The notes: a model not told the origin generated them from the letters alone. A stretch of DNA of 64,000 nucleotides from Pedococcus sp. 5OH_020 (GCF_027812955.1 NZ_JAPYZV010000002.1:248001-312000), one strand, 5' to 3'; numbered from the stretch's first letter, positions 17,773-28,127 are shown. Translations and numbers: made by a program.

Positions 17773-18681
17773 TCAGCCGAACCGGCGCCCGGTGATCCGT
17801 TCGTAGGCCTGCACGTACTTCGCGCGGGTCCGCTCGACGACCTCGTCGGGCAGAGCGGGTGGCTCCTCACCCGAGGCGCGGTCCCAGCCGCTGCTCGGCG
17901 ACGTCAGCCAGTCGCGCACGTACTGCTTGTCGTAGGACGGCTGAGGGTGCCCTGGCTCCCACGACTCCGCGGGCCAGAACCTGGAGGAGTCCGGGGTCAG
18001 CACCTCGTCCGCAAGCACGACCTCGCCGCCCTCGAGTCCGAACTCCACCTTGGTGTCCGCGATGAGAACCCCTCGCTCGGCGGCGATGTCGTTCCCCCGA
18101 GCCAGGATCCGGGTCGTCAGGTCGCGGACCCGCGCAGCGAGGTCGGGCCCGATCTCCCGCTCCACGGCGGCATACGGCATGGGGTGGTCGTGCTCCCCCA
18201 GCGGCGCCTTCGTGGACGGGGTGAACACGGGCTCCGGAAGCCGCGAGCCGTCGACGAGCCCGGGGGGCAGCCGTACGCCGCTCACGTGACCGTCCGCCTG
18301 GTACTCGGCCAGACCCCCTCCCGTCAGGTAGGCCCGGGCGACGCACTCCACCGGCAGCATGTCGAGGCGACGGACCAGGACGGCCCGGCCCGCGACCTGT
18401 GCCGGGACCTCGGACGACACGACGTGGTTGGGCACCAGGTCCTCGAGCCGCTCGAACCACCACAGCGAGAGCTGGGTGAGCACCGCTCCCTTGTCCGGGA
18501 TCGGCGTCGTGAGCACGAAGTCGTACGCAGAGAGCCGGTCGCTGGCGACCAGCAGCAGCTGGTCGGCTCGCACCTGGCCGGACACCCGGTCGAGCGGCGC
18601 GTAGAGGTCCCGAACCTTGCCCGAGTAGACGTGGGTGTAGCCAGGAAGCTCGGGTGACGGGAAGGCCGGCGCGCTCGTCAT
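17773..18681 (-). CDS. purC: SAICAR synthetase
   Basis: Phosphoribosylaminoimidazole-succinocarboxamide synthase, 302 residues, joining CAIR and aspartate with ATP. Motifs include HVYSGKVRDLY, the ATP-site region SDRLSAYDFVL, PVECVARAYLTGG and DTKVEFGLE. The ATG at 18681 begins MTSAPAFPSPELPG; a GAGGAT hexamer 6 nt upstream may be a -10. The frame remains open upstream but that part lacks homology. It is transcribed alone, divergent from the MFS gene. Confidence 0.95.
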   Translation of the reverse strand: MTSAPAFPSPELPGYTHVYSGKVRDLYAPLDRVSGQVRADQLLLVASDRLSAYDFVLTTPIPDKGAVLTQLSLWWFERLEDLVPNHVVSSEVPAQVAGRAVLVRRLDMLPVECVARAYLTGGGLAEYQADGHVSGVRLPPGLVDGSRLPEPVFTPSTKAPLGEHDHPMPYAAVEREIGPDLAARVRDLTTRILARGNDIAAERGVLIADTKVEFGLEGGEVVLADEVLTPDSSRFWPAESWEPGHPQPSYDKQYVRDWLTSPSSGWDRASGEEPPALPDEVVERTRAKYVQAYERITGRRFG

Positions 18682-18694
18682 GGCGTCATCCTCG

Positions 18695-18726
18695 CAGCCT
18701 CGGAGCTGCGAGATCCTCCGAGGCTG
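18695..18726. promoter_or_regulatory. Inverted repeat upstream of purC
   Basis: CAGCCTCGGAG (18695-18705) and CTCCGAGGCTG (18716-18726) form a perfect 11-bp inverted repeat with a 10-nt loop, 14 nt before the purC start. It could be an operator or a 5'-leader hairpin; its role is unknown. Confidence 0.45.
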
Positions 18727-18814
18727 GCAGCTACGCCCCCGCCTGCCACAGAGGGAGCGCCGGCCAGCTCCCGGCCGCCCGGCAGGTACGTCACCCCCCT
18801 GGTCTCGCCGCCGC

Positions 18815-18845
18815 TTGACCTCAAGTGCACTTGAAGTCTCAGACT
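18815..18845 (+). promoter_or_regulatory. MerR/SoxR-type promoter of the MFS gene
   Basis: TTGACC (18815-18820), a 19-nt spacer and CAGACT (18840-18845). The spacer contains the perfect palindrome TCAAGTGCACTTGA (18821-18834). An over-long 19-bp spacer filled by a dyad is the hallmark of promoters twisted into register by MerR-family activators, and the half-site (CTCAAGT) resembles SoxR-type boxes. Initiation about 7 nt after the -10 falls at the MFS ATG. No merR gene is in the window. Confidence 0.7.
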
Positions 18846-18852
18846 GCACACC

Positions 18853-20349
18853 ATGCCCCATCCCAACACGCTCCCCGCGCAGGCGCGGCTGCTCCACCCC
18901 GCCCACCTGCCGTTCACCGTCGGCGCGGTGGCGCTGGTGACCTTGGGCGCCTTCGAGAACAGGGCCGTGACGACCATCCTGCCCAGCGTCGCCCGGGACC
19001 TCGAAGGGCTGAGCCTCTTCGGCGCGGCAAGTGCCGCCCCGTTGGTCTCGTTCGTCGTGGCGACCACCCTGGCGGGTCTGTGGAGCGACAGTCGCGGACC
19101 GGTCCCCGTGCTGCGCGCGGGAATGGGGGCCTTCGTGGCGGGTGAGCTCACCATGGCCCTGGCCCCGTCGATGCAGCTCTTCGTCCTCGGCCGGCTCCTT
19201 GGCGGTCTGGCGGAGGGACTGCTCGACATCGGCCTCACGGTGCTCGTCGCCCGGGCGCTCCCCGCCGAGCTCCGTCCCAGGGTGTTCGCCGCCTTTGCTG
19301 CGGCCTGGGTGCTGCCGTCGCTCCTGGGGCCGTCGATGGTGGGGGTGGTCGCCGAACACCTGGGCTGGCGGGTGGTGTTCTTTCTCGGGGTTGCCCTTCT
19401 GGGCCCCGTGGCCGCGTGTCTGCGCCCGGCCCTGAGGGCGGCGAGGTCGCCGGGGGACCTGGGCTCCGCCGGGTCCAGGCTCGTGCGCGCGGGGACCACC
19501 GAGTCCGACGCCCCCACTCTCACCGGCTCGCGGCGGCAGGCAGGCTGGTCCGTCGTCGCCGCTGCAGGTCTCGTGGCTCTCAGCGTGGGAGGGTCGATGG
19601 TGGCCGGCGCCGAGGCCGTCGCGCTCGTCGGCTGGGCGTTGCTACTGGCCGGGCTTGCGACCGTCCTGCGGTCGGCTCGCGCCGTGCTCCCGCCGGGAAG
19701 CCTGACGGCGGCTCCCGGCATTCCGGCGCTCACCGCCCTGCGTGCCCTCCTCGGTGCGGCGTTCGGGACCGCGGGAGGGCTGCTGCCCCTCATGCTCACC
19801 GACGTCCACGGCTATGGGCCAGCCGCTGCCGGGGTCAGCCTGACCGTCACCGGGCTCTTCTGGGCTCTGGGGTCGCAGCTGCAGGGTCTGGACCACGTGC
19901 AGGCACGGACGTCGGTCCCGAGCCGGCTCCGGATCGGCTTCGCGCTCGTGACGGTTGGCCTGGTGGGTCCCACCCTGCTGGCGGTCAGCCTCCTCCCGGC
20001 GTGGGCGGGGCTGGGGATGTGGGCACTGGCGGGCGTCGGCATAGGGATCTGCTCGCCGACCATCTCGACGCACGTGCTCACGCTGAGCCGCGAGCAGGAC
20101 CAGGGCCGGAACTCGGCGGCCTCCGTGCTCGCGCCGGCGATGGCACAGGCGGTGTCCTTCGCCGCGAGCGGGGCGCTCATCGCCTGGGAGGCCCCAGACC
20201 TGGGGGGCGGCCTCTTTGCCGGCATCATCGCCGCGTGTGCCGGCCTCTCCGCGCTGGCCCTGGTACTCGCTGGGCGAGCCGCCCAGCCACGACCAGCGGG
20301 TCAGCGGCAAGGAGGCCAGGTGGCAGGCCAGCGGGGCGGCCAGCGCTAG
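18853..20349 (+). CDS. MFS transporter, probable drug exporter
   Basis: A 498-residue major facilitator protein with about 12-14 hydrophobic segments and an N-terminal FENRAVTTILPSVARDL motif resembling drug:H+ antiporters of the 14-helix group. The C-terminal tail (about 475-498) is Gln/Arg-rich and hydrophilic. The substrate is unknown; control by a MerR-type promoter suggests induction by a toxic or redox-active compound. ATG 18853 is predicted to be the first transcribed base or very close to it (leaderless). Its TAG stop overlaps the stop of the convergent purD gene in the shared tetranucleotide CTAG. Confidence 0.85.
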   Translation: MPHPNTLPAQARLLHPAHLPFTVGAVALVTLGAFENRAVTTILPSVARDLEGLSLFGAASAAPLVSFVVATTLAGLWSDSRGPVPVLRAGMGAFVAGELTMALAPSMQLFVLGRLLGGLAEGLLDIGLTVLVARALPAELRPRVFAAFAAAWVLPSLLGPSMVGVVAEHLGWRVVFFLGVALLGPVAACLRPALRAARSPGDLGSAGSRLVRAGTTESDAPTLTGSRRQAGWSVVAAAGLVALSVGGSMVAGAEAVALVGWALLLAGLATVLRSARAVLPPGSLTAAPGIPALTALRALLGAAFGTAGGLLPLMLTDVHGYGPAAAGVSLTVTGLFWALGSQLQGLDHVQARTSVPSRLRIGFALVTVGLVGPTLLAVSLLPAWAGLGMWALAGVGIGICSPTISTHVLTLSREQDQGRNSAASVLAPAMAQAVSFAASGALIAWEAPDLGGGLFAGIIAACAGLSALALVLAGRAAQPRPAGQRQGGQVAGQRGGQR

Positions 20350-21629
20350 CCCACGTGCAGCTCGTTGCTCTCGGCGGCGAGCGCGATGTCCGAGCGGTAC
20401 TGGGAACCGTCGAGCTCGATGAGGGCCACCGCCCGGTAGGCCCGCTCGCGGGCCTGGCTGAGGCTGTCCCCGACGGCCACCACGGAGAGCACGCGTCCAC
20501 CGGCAGAGACGAGCAGTCCCTCGTGGTCGCGCGCCGTACCGGCATGCAGCACAGAAGCGCCCGGTACCTCGCTGGCCGCCTCCAGTCCTGAGACGGGGTC
20601 TCCGGTACGCGGCGTCCCAGGGTACCCGTGCGCGGCGACGACGACGGTGACGGCATGCTGCTCGGTCCAGTGCAAGGGACTCACCCCATCGAGCTCACCG
20701 CGGGCCGCGCTGAGCAGCAGGCCGCCGAGCGGGGTCTTCAACCGGGCCAGCACGACCTGCGTCTCGGGGTCGCCGAACCGGGCGTTGAACTCGATGACCC
20801 GCGGGCCTCGCGGCGTCAGGGCCAGCCCGATGAACAGCACCCCGACGAAGGGCGTCCCCCTGCGGGCCATCTCCTCGACCGTCGGCTGCGCCACCCGGAC
20901 GACGAGCTCGTCGACCATCGTGGGCGGCGCCCAGTCCAGCGGCGAGTAGGCCCCCATGCCGCCGGTGTTGGGGCCCGTGTCACCGTCGTACGCCCTCTTG
21001 AAGTCCTGGGCCGGCGCGAGAGGGATCACGCTCCGCCCGTCGCACAGGCAGAACAGCGACACCTCGGGACCGTCGAGGTACTCCTCGACCACGACGCGCC
21101 CGTCCATCTTGTCCAGACAGCGCCGGCCATGCGCCAGCGCCTCGTCCCGGTCGGACGTGACGACGACGCCCTTACCGGCGGCCAAACCGTCATCCTTGAC
21201 GACGTAGGGGGCGCCGAGTGCGTCGAGCGCCTCGCGGAGCTCGTCCAGGGTGGTGCAGACGTGCGCCATCGCGGTGGGCACGTCGGCCGCGGCCATGACC
21301 TCCTTCGCGAAAGCCTTGCTGCCCTCCAGCATCGCGGCAGCCGCCGAGGGGCCGAAGACGGCGAACCCTGCAGCGCGGACCACGTCGGCGACGCCTGCCA
21401 CCAGCGGTGCCTCCGGGCCCACGACGACGAGGTCGACGGCGTGCCGGCGAGCCAGGGCGACGATGCCATCGCCGTCGAGGAGCCCTGCCGGGAGCGGCTC
21501 GCAGAGCGCCACCGCATCCATCCCCGGGTTGCCCGGAGCCACCACCACCGCCTCGACGTCCCGGTCAGCGGTCAAGGACCTGACGATGGCGTGCTCGCGC
21601 GCACCCGACCCCACGACGAGAACCCTCAC
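20346..21629 (-). CDS. purD: Phosphoribosylamine-glycine ligase (GAR synthetase)
   Basis: A 427-residue ATP-grasp enzyme for step two of purine synthesis: phosphoribosylamine + glycine + ATP. It begins [16 protein letters not shown] and shows the ATP-grasp features [32 protein letters not shown] and [15 protein letters not shown] 21629 is chosen from homology and because TACGCT (21636-21641, minus strand) lies 6 nt upstream, a probable leaderless start. Convergent with the MFS gene with a 4-nt overlap. Confidence 0.96.
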   Translation of the reverse strand: MRVLVVGSGAREHAIVRSLTADRDVEAVVVAPGNPGMDAVALCEPLPAGLLDGDGIVALARRHAVDLVVVGPEAPLVAGVADVVRAAGFAVFGPSAAAAMLEGSKAFAKEVMAAADVPTAMAHVCTTLDELREALDALGAPYVVKDDGLAAGKGVVVTSDRDEALAHGRRCLDKMDGRVVVEEYLDGPEVSLFCLCDGRSVIPLAPAQDFKRAYDGDTGPNTGGMGAYSPLDWAPPTMVDELVVRVAQPTVEEMARRGTPFVGVLFIGLALTPRGPRVIEFNARFGDPETQVVLARLKTPLGGLLLSAARGELDGVSPLHWTEQHAVTVVVAAHGYPGTPRTGDPVSGLEAASEVPGASVLHAGTARDHEGLLVSAGGRVLSVVAVGDSLSQARERAYRAVALIELDGSQYRSDIALAAESNELHVG

Positions 21630-21697
21630 CCGCCCAGCGTAGAGAACGACGCGCCGCGGGCGAGACAACCTGACGCCCGGCCCCGCCGGAGATGAGT

Positions 21698-21887
21698 GCG
21701 CGGCGTCCCGGGGAGGCAGGGGGGACATCTCCCGGGGACGCCGCGCAGCCGACGTGCGGTCGCCTGGCGGGGGAACCTGCAACCATGCACGTGGGTCGAC
21801 AGTGTCGACTCCTCAAGCGTGGACCATTGGTGCCCGCAGGTAAAGCCCTGAGGTGGCGGAGTTGCGTCATTGACGGATAGTCGACAC
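21698..21887. promoter_or_regulatory. Long purD / regulator divergent intergenic region with inverted repeats
   Basis: The 329-nt gap 21630-21958 holds no convincing gene. It contains a near-perfect 18-bp inverted repeat (21698-21715 and 21729-21746; 16 of 18 pairs, arm GCGCGGCGTCCCGGGGAG), and further on GTGTCGACT (21802-21810) with its exact complement AGTCGACAC (21879-21887), a 9-bp dyad with arms 68 nt apart. TTGACG at 21870 could be a -35 for the rightward regulator. The dyads may be operators, perhaps for autoregulation of that gene. Confidence 0.4.
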
Positions 21888-21958
21888 GCCACCACCATGA
21901 CGGACGTGACCGTGTCGCTCTTCGCCAGGAGGGACCCCGGAACGAGGAAGGCCCCGGT

Positions 21959-22960
21959 ATGACGCAGGAGACCCCGCTGCTGCCCTTGGACGCGGCCGAC
22001 AAGGACGCCGAGGAGCTGGCCACCCGGGTCTACCTGGCGGTCCTCCAGCACTCCGAGCCCTCCCGCTCGCTACTGGTCGCGCAGGGCATGCACGCACACC
22101 TGGTGGACCGGTCCCTCAGCCTGCTCCAGGAGCGCGGCCTGCTGCGGGTGGGGACCGGAGGGCAGGTCGAGGTCATCCCCCCGGACATCTCGCTGCCGGC
22201 GCTGGCGCTCACCTACGAACGGCAGGCCCGCAGCACGCGGTCCGCCGCTCACGAGCTGGCCCAGGTGTTCTTCCAGGCCCGGTCGTCCTCGGGCGGACCC
22301 GACGCCGCTGCGGTCCGGGTCCTCACCTCGATGGACGAGATCGCCGCAGTGACCGCTGAGGCGGTGGCGTCGGGCACCGAGGTCGTCCGCGCCTTCAGGT
22401 CCTTCTCCCCCAGGACCGAGGCGATCTTCGCCGCCCCCACCCACAGCCACGAGGAGCCGACGCACGGCGCCGGCGGGAAGCTTCTCGAGACCCGCACGGT
22501 GTACGACACCCAGGTGCTCGAGCTGGACGGGGCGCTCGCCGTCCTGCAGGCCCGGGAACGTGGTGGCGAGACGTTCCGGTTCACGAGCTCCGTGCCCTTC
22601 TCCGCGGTGATCATCGACGAGGCGGCGGCGATCGTGGACGTCACCAGCTTCGACCCGACGGGGTTCGGCTCCGCACTGCTGCGCGCACGTCCGATGGTCC
22701 TCGCCCTGACCGCCCTGTTCGACCAGCTCTGGAACCTCGGCTCACCGCTGCACCGGGCGGGCAGCGGGGCGGCCGCAGAGCGGCGCGACCACATGATCCT
22801 GTCCCTGTTGGCGGCCGGCGCGCCCGATGCCACGATCGCCCGTCAGACGGGGGTGTCGCAGCGGACGGTGGAACGACGGGTGCGGGCACTCATGGATCGG
22901 CTGGGCGCGGGTACCCGGTTCCAGGCCGGCGTGCAGGCTGCCCGGCGAGGGCTCGTCTGA
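21959..22960 (+). CDS. LuxR-tailed transcriptional regulator (TrmB-like N-terminus)
   Basis: A 333-residue regulator. The N-terminus (about 15-65) looks like a winged helix of the TrmB type (ATRVYLAVLQHSEPSRSLL...LQERGLLRV). The centre (about 115-255) resembles a ligand- or phospholipase-D-like sensor region. The C-terminus (about 275-333) is a LuxR-type helix-turn-helix (LSLLAAGAPDATIARQTGVS, then RTVERRVRALMDRLG). The inducer is unknown. The start has GAGGAAGG upstream. It shares its C-terminal pattern (RTV.RRV..(V/L)MDR.G..TRFQ.GV.AAR) with the regulator at 26910-27776, indicating paralogy. Confidence 0.8.
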   Translation: MTQETPLLPLDAADKDAEELATRVYLAVLQHSEPSRSLLVAQGMHAHLVDRSLSLLQERGLLRVGTGGQVEVIPPDISLPALALTYERQARSTRSAAHELAQVFFQARSSSGGPDAAAVRVLTSMDEIAAVTAEAVASGTEVVRAFRSFSPRTEAIFAAPTHSHEEPTHGAGGKLLETRTVYDTQVLELDGALAVLQARERGGETFRFTSSVPFSAVIIDEAAAIVDVTSFDPTGFGSALLRARPMVLALTALFDQLWNLGSPLHRAGSGAAAERRDHMILSLLAAGAPDATIARQTGVSQRTVERRVRALMDRLGAGTRFQAGVQAARRGLV

Positions 22961-23105
22961 GCGGAGCGCCTTCGCCCGGCTGACGGCCCGCTCGAGGTCG
23001 CCCAGACCCTGATCACGGAATGGCCGGCAGGCCCGCCGGCGGCTGTCGCTAGACTCGTGCGCTCTGCACGGAGACCACACCCGCACCACCAGAAGGCATC
23101 TCACT

Positions 23106-25331
23106 GTGACCGCTTCGGACCACTCGGGCGACAAGGCCACCTCTGCCGAGGTCGCCCGTGAGATCGCTGTAGAGCAGGCACACGTCGACCTCGTCTACGC
23201 CGAGCTCGCGAAGGCCCAGGCCCGTGCCGGGCTCGTGGAGGCGGACGGGCTGGCCCGGGGCCGGACGGACCGGACGGGTGACGTGCGCGACGAGGAGCTC
23301 ACCGGCCTCTTCGAGCGAGATGCTCTGGTGTTCAACGCGGCCCGGCGCCGCTCCACCTTGGACACCCAGTACGAGGGTCTCGTCTTCGGCCGCCTCGACC
23401 TCGACCATGCCATCTCCAGACAGGAAGCGCCCCCGGACCGGGAGACGCGGTACATCGGGCGCCTCGGCGTCAGGGACGACGACTACGAGCCGTTGGTCGT
23501 GGACTGGCGCGCGCCCGCAGCGGCAGCCTTCTACCGGGCCACTCCGGTGGAGCCGATGGACGTCCTGCGCCGCCGGGTCCTTCGGTGCAAGGGCCCGGAC
23601 GTCGTGGGCGTCGAGGACGACCTCATGGTGGCCGAAGCCCCCGACGACCTCGTCGTCGTGGGGGACGGAGCGCTGCTGGCCGCGCTGACCCGCAGCCGTG
23701 GCGCTCGGATGCGCGACATCGTGGCCACCATCCAGCGCCATCAGGACGAGGCGATCCGCGCGTCGGCCCGTGGCGTCACCGAGATCACCGGCGGCCCGGG
23801 CACCGGAAAGACCGTGGTCGCGCTGCACCGCGCGGCATACCTGCTGTACTCGGACCGGCGCAGGTTCGAGTCCGGCGGCATCCTGGTGGTGGGACCGTCC
23901 GCGGCGTACACCGCGTACATCGAGCGGGTGCTGCCCTCCCTCGGCGAGGAGTCGGTGACCCTGCGGTCGCTCGGGGACATCGTCGACGGCGTGACCGCGA
24001 CGAGGCTGGACGCCCCGGAGGTCGCGGCGGTCAAAGGCTCGACGCGGATCCGGCGGCTGCTGGCGCGGGCCGCGGCCGACGTCCCCCCGGGCGCGCCGGA
24101 CCAGTTCCGGGCCTTCGTCAACGGCAAGGCGGTCCGGGTGGAGCGAGCCGCGCTCGACCGGATCCGCGCCCAGGTCCTGCGGAACCACCAACGCAACCTC
24201 GCGGGCAAGGCGGTGCGGACCGCCCTGGCGGAGGCGGCCTGGGCCGGCGTCCGTGAGGGCGAGCGGGCCGAGTTCATGGACCGCTTCGCCGACCACCTGG
24301 AAGTCGAGACCTTCCTCGAGCAGTGGTGGCCGCAGGTGGACCCGCGGGAGGTTCTCCTCTGGCTGGCCGACCGCGACCGCGCCCGCCGTCACGGCCAAGG
24401 CGTGCTCACGCCGGCCGAGTGCGACGCCTTCGCCGCCTCCATCGACGACGCCGCCAGGTCAGGGTCGTGGTCCGTGGCGGACGCGGCGCTGGTCGACGAC
24501 CTGGCGGCCCGGCTGGGGCCGGTCCAGGAAGGGCCGGCGGAGGAGCGCGGGTTCTACGAGATCGAGGAGCTCGACGACGTCTCGGGGTATGGCGTCGACG
24601 AGGTCCGCGCGGGGCGCCAGGGCAGGCGGCCGGGCGGGTCCCCGGTCTCCGTGACCGCGTCGAGCGACCCTCGCGAGCGGCTGCTGCACGGCCGCGTGGA
24701 GGGCCCCGGGGAGTACGCGCACGTGCTGGTGGACGAGGCGCAGGACCTCTCACCCATGCAGTGGCGGATGCTCGGACGGCGCGGGCGGTACTCGTCGTGG
24801 ACGGTCGTCGGCGACGCGGCTCAGGCGTCGTGGCCGGACGCGGAGGAGGCCCGCCAGGCACGCGAGGAGGCTTTCGGCACCCAGGAGCGCCGGATGTTCC
24901 ACATGGACACGAACTACCGGAACGCCCGGGAGATCTTCGACTACGCGGCCAAGGTCGTGAAGGCGCAGGTGCCGGACGCGGACATCCCCCAGGCCGTGCG
25001 CGAGACCGGTGTCGAGCCGGTGGAGCTCGCCGTGCCGTCCGGGCAGTGGCTCCAGGCTGCGACGGATGCAGTAGAGGCCCTGCTCGCAGAGGTCGAAGGG
25101 TCGGTGGCCCTGGTCACCCCGGCCTTGCACGCCCAGGAGGTCGCCGGCGTCAGCGCGGTGAGCGACCGGGTCGTCGTCATCGACCCCATGTCGACCAAGG
25201 GCCTCGAGTACGACGCCACGGTGATCGTGGATCCGGACCGGATCACCGCGGAGTCGCCGGGAGGGGTCAGGGTGCTCTACGTGGCCCTGACCCGAGCGGC
25301 CCACCGGATGACGGTCCTGCGCCCCGCCTAG
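23106..25331 (+). CDS. HelD-like RNA polymerase recycling ATPase (UvrD/Rep superfamily)
   Basis: A 741-residue superfamily 1 ATPase of the HelD/HelR type. The N-terminal coiled arm (about 10-60: AREIAVEQAHVDLVYAELA) matches the segment that enters the RNA polymerase secondary channel in HelD. It is followed by Walker A GGPGTGKT (229-236), motif II VDEAQDLSP, motif III VGDAAQ, motif IV TNYRNA, motif V DPMSTKGLEYD and motif VI LYVALTRA, so the motor is intact. HelD proteins release stalled polymerase, and some actinobacterial members protect against rifampicin; which class this is remains open. The GTG start has AGAAGG about 10 nt upstream, and a TAGACT near 23050 may be the -10. The gap 25332-25521 shows no clear feature. 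Confidence 0.88.
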   Translation: MTASDHSGDKATSAEVAREIAVEQAHVDLVYAELAKAQARAGLVEADGLARGRTDRTGDVRDEELTGLFERDALVFNAARRRSTLDTQYEGLVFGRLDLDHAISRQEAPPDRETRYIGRLGVRDDDYEPLVVDWRAPAAAAFYRATPVEPMDVLRRRVLRCKGPDVVGVEDDLMVAEAPDDLVVVGDGALLAALTRSRGARMRDIVATIQRHQDEAIRASARGVTEITGGPGTGKTVVALHRAAYLLYSDRRRFESGGILVVGPSAAYTAYIERVLPSLGEESVTLRSLGDIVDGVTATRLDAPEVAAVKGSTRIRRLLARAAADVPPGAPDQFRAFVNGKAVRVERAALDRIRAQVLRNHQRNLAGKAVRTALAEAAWAGVREGERAEFMDRFADHLEVETFLEQWWPQVDPREVLLWLADRDRARRHGQGVLTPAECDAFAASIDDAARSGSWSVADAALVDDLAARLGPVQEGPAEERGFYEIEELDDVSGYGVDEVRAGRQGRRPGGSPVSVTASSDPRERLLHGRVEGPGEYAHVLVDEAQDLSPMQWRMLGRRGRYSSWTVVGDAAQASWPDAEEARQAREEAFGTQERRMFHMDTNYRNAREIFDYAAKVVKAQVPDADIPQAVRETGVEPVELAVPSGQWLQAATDAVEALLAEVEGSVALVTPALHAQEVAGVSAVSDRVVVIDPMSTKGLEYDATVIVDPDRITAESPGGVRVLYVALTRAAHRMTVLRPA

Positions 25332-25521
25332 TCCCGGCGGACCCCGGCCGCCCCGCGCCCCCGCCCGCACCGGGCCCGCCGGCCGACTTTGTATCAGCAA
25401 AGCCGTTGTCGGCGGCCGGAAAAGGGTTACCCGCGGCGAATCTCATACAACGTCGGCGGGTTGGGGCGGCGGACCCCTACGACGTCGGTATGGGTGGGGG
25501 GCGCCTGGTCCGGCGCGAGGC

Positions 25522-26841
<1,320 letters not shown>

Positions 26842-26909
26842 TCAGTGTCATCCTGCACTCAGGCAGCAGGCCCCTGGCGCATGCGCAAGGGGGCCCGTAC
26901 CGATGCAGG

Positions 26910-27776
26910 CTACCGGTCCTGTGTGTCCCGAAGGGACACCAGATCATGGCGGGCCGCCGCAACACCGAGCTGGAACCGGGTCTGCACCCCGTGTCGGTCC
27001 ATCACCTGGGCCACCCGGCGGCGCACCGTACGCAGGCTGCAGCCGAGGTACCGCGCGATGGACTCGTCCTTGAGGCCGAGGGCAAGCAGCCGCAGCAGCC
27101 GCAGATCCTCCTCCTGGTCCGGCGGCCCTAGGGCCGGCACGACCGGGAGCGCCCGGGCGAACGAGCGGTCGAACAGCTCGGCGAAGGCGCGCACGAGCAT
27201 GGGGTGGCGGATGAGGACGAGCTCACTACCCACTTCGCCCCAGGTGGCCGCGGTCACCACGGCGTGCTGGTCGAAGACGGCGAAGTCAGTGGGCGGCACC
27301 AGGCTCAGCCGCTGGTCCTCGCCCACCGCACCCCACGACCGGACCCGCTCGCGACCGTCGGGCGAGTCCATGATCTCGATGGGGTAGATGGTCCGTTGAC
27401 GGAACTGCCGCCGCGCGAGGCGCTCCTGGGTGCTGCGCACGCTCTCGTCGTCCGGACCGGGACCGGCGTCATGACTCATGATGCAGGTGCGCAGCGTCTG
27501 CCGGGTGCGCTCCGTCAGGTGGCGGACCACCGCGGGCGCGACAGGCGCCGGCAGCCGCTCGACGGGCTGGTCCTGCGGTGACACGTCGGCGACGCCGCCG
27601 GCCGAGCTGAGCTCCGATAGCGCGGCCCGCATCTCGGCCAGCTCGGCTCGCCGCTCGTCGAGGTGCTGTTCGCTGTCGGCGAGGATCCGTTGAAGGCGCT
27701 CCATCGGGCCGGCGAGGAAGCGTTGCACCGACCCGCCGAGCGCCTCGTCATCGGTGAGCGCCTCGTCATCCGTCAT
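26910..27776 (-). CDS. LuxR-tailed transcriptional regulator
   Basis: A 288-residue protein with an acidic N-terminus carrying a tandem TDDEAL repeat, a helical segment (about 18-50), a central sensor-like region (about 95-210) and a C-terminal LuxR-type helix-turn-helix (LALGLKDESIARYLGCSLRT then VRRRVAQVMDRHGVQTRFQ). It is a paralogue of the regulator at 21959-22960 by its C-terminal pattern. I chose ATG 27776 (MTDDEAL), with GGGCGG upstream; an in-frame ATG at 27806 would add ten residues but lies inside a palindrome. Palindromes immediately upstream suggest autoregulation. The effector is unknown. Confidence 0.75.
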   Translation of the reverse strand: MTDDEALTDDEALGGSVQRFLAGPMERLQRILADSEQHLDERRAELAEMRAALSELSSAGGVADVSPQDQPVERLPAPVAPAVVRHLTERTRQTLRTCIMSHDAGPGPDDESVRSTQERLARRQFRQRTIYPIEIMDSPDGRERVRSWGAVGEDQRLSLVPPTDFAVFDQHAVVTAATWGEVGSELVLIRHPMLVRAFAELFDRSFARALPVVPALGPPDQEEDLRLLRLLALGLKDESIARYLGCSLRTVRRRVAQVMDRHGVQTRFQLGVAAARHDLVSLRDTQDR

Positions 27777-27793
27777 CGGTCCGCCCTTGGTCT

Positions 27794-27833
27794 GGATGCC
27801 TGGCATCCTCTGTCCAATGGCACCATAGTGCCA
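27794..27833 (-). promoter_or_regulatory. Paired palindromic operators before the LuxR-tailed regulator
   Basis: GGATGCC-T-GGCATCC (27794-27808) is a perfect 7-bp dyad, and TGGCAC-CATA-GTGCCA (27818-27833) is a perfect 6-bp dyad, centres about 25 bp apart. Together they cover the expected promoter or leader of the regulator. The TTGGCA on the minus strand inside the second dyad may serve as a -35. Likely operators, possibly bound by the adjacent gene product. Confidence 0.55.
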
Positions 27834-28008
27834 AGACAGGCACTGAGAGAACGGCAGAATGACGTCGTCGAAGGTCAACCGGACGAGGGGACGCGCGACC
27901 GGCGGCACCCAGCAGGCCTCGGCCTGCCGCAGGGGGCGCGGCGCCGGGGGGCTGGACCCCCGGGTCCCGCCCCCCGCGCCACTGGGTCGGCGCACCGGGC
28001 CCCGCGCC

Positions 28009-28104
28009 GGTGGGCCGGCTTTCAGCTCCGCCGGTGGGCCGGCTTTCAGCTCCGCCGGTGGGCCGGCTTTCAGCTCCGCCGGTGGGCCGGCTTTCAGTTC
28101 CTCA
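28009..28104 (+). repeat. Four tandem 24-bp repeats
   Basis: Four contiguous 24-nt units starting GGTGGGCCGGCTTTCAGCTC (28009, 28033, 28057, 28081); the first three are identical and the fourth diverges in its last third. Each unit with the preceding CC contains GCCGG...CCGGC and can form a short hairpin. The array lies in the 351-nt gap 27777-28127 between the DUF3151 gene and the downstream regulator. The rest of that gap is a very G/C-rich stretch (about 27930-28000) able to form a long hairpin. No gene is seen in it. Confidence 0.9.
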
Positions 28105-28127
28105 GACCGCAGGCTCCGAGCGAATGC

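Noticed and set aside
22961-23105. Rifampicin-associated element upstream of the HelD-like gene
   Set aside because: I looked for the inverted repeat GGGGCTTGC...GCAAGCCCC and found none.
25332-25521. Regulatory RNA or terminator between helD-like and purA
   Set aside because: There is a relatively A/T-rich patch with a weak CTTTG/CAAAG stem, but not enough structure to call.
28009-28104. CRISPR-like array
   Set aside because: The 24-bp units are contiguous without spacers, only four copies occur, and there are no cas genes nearby.
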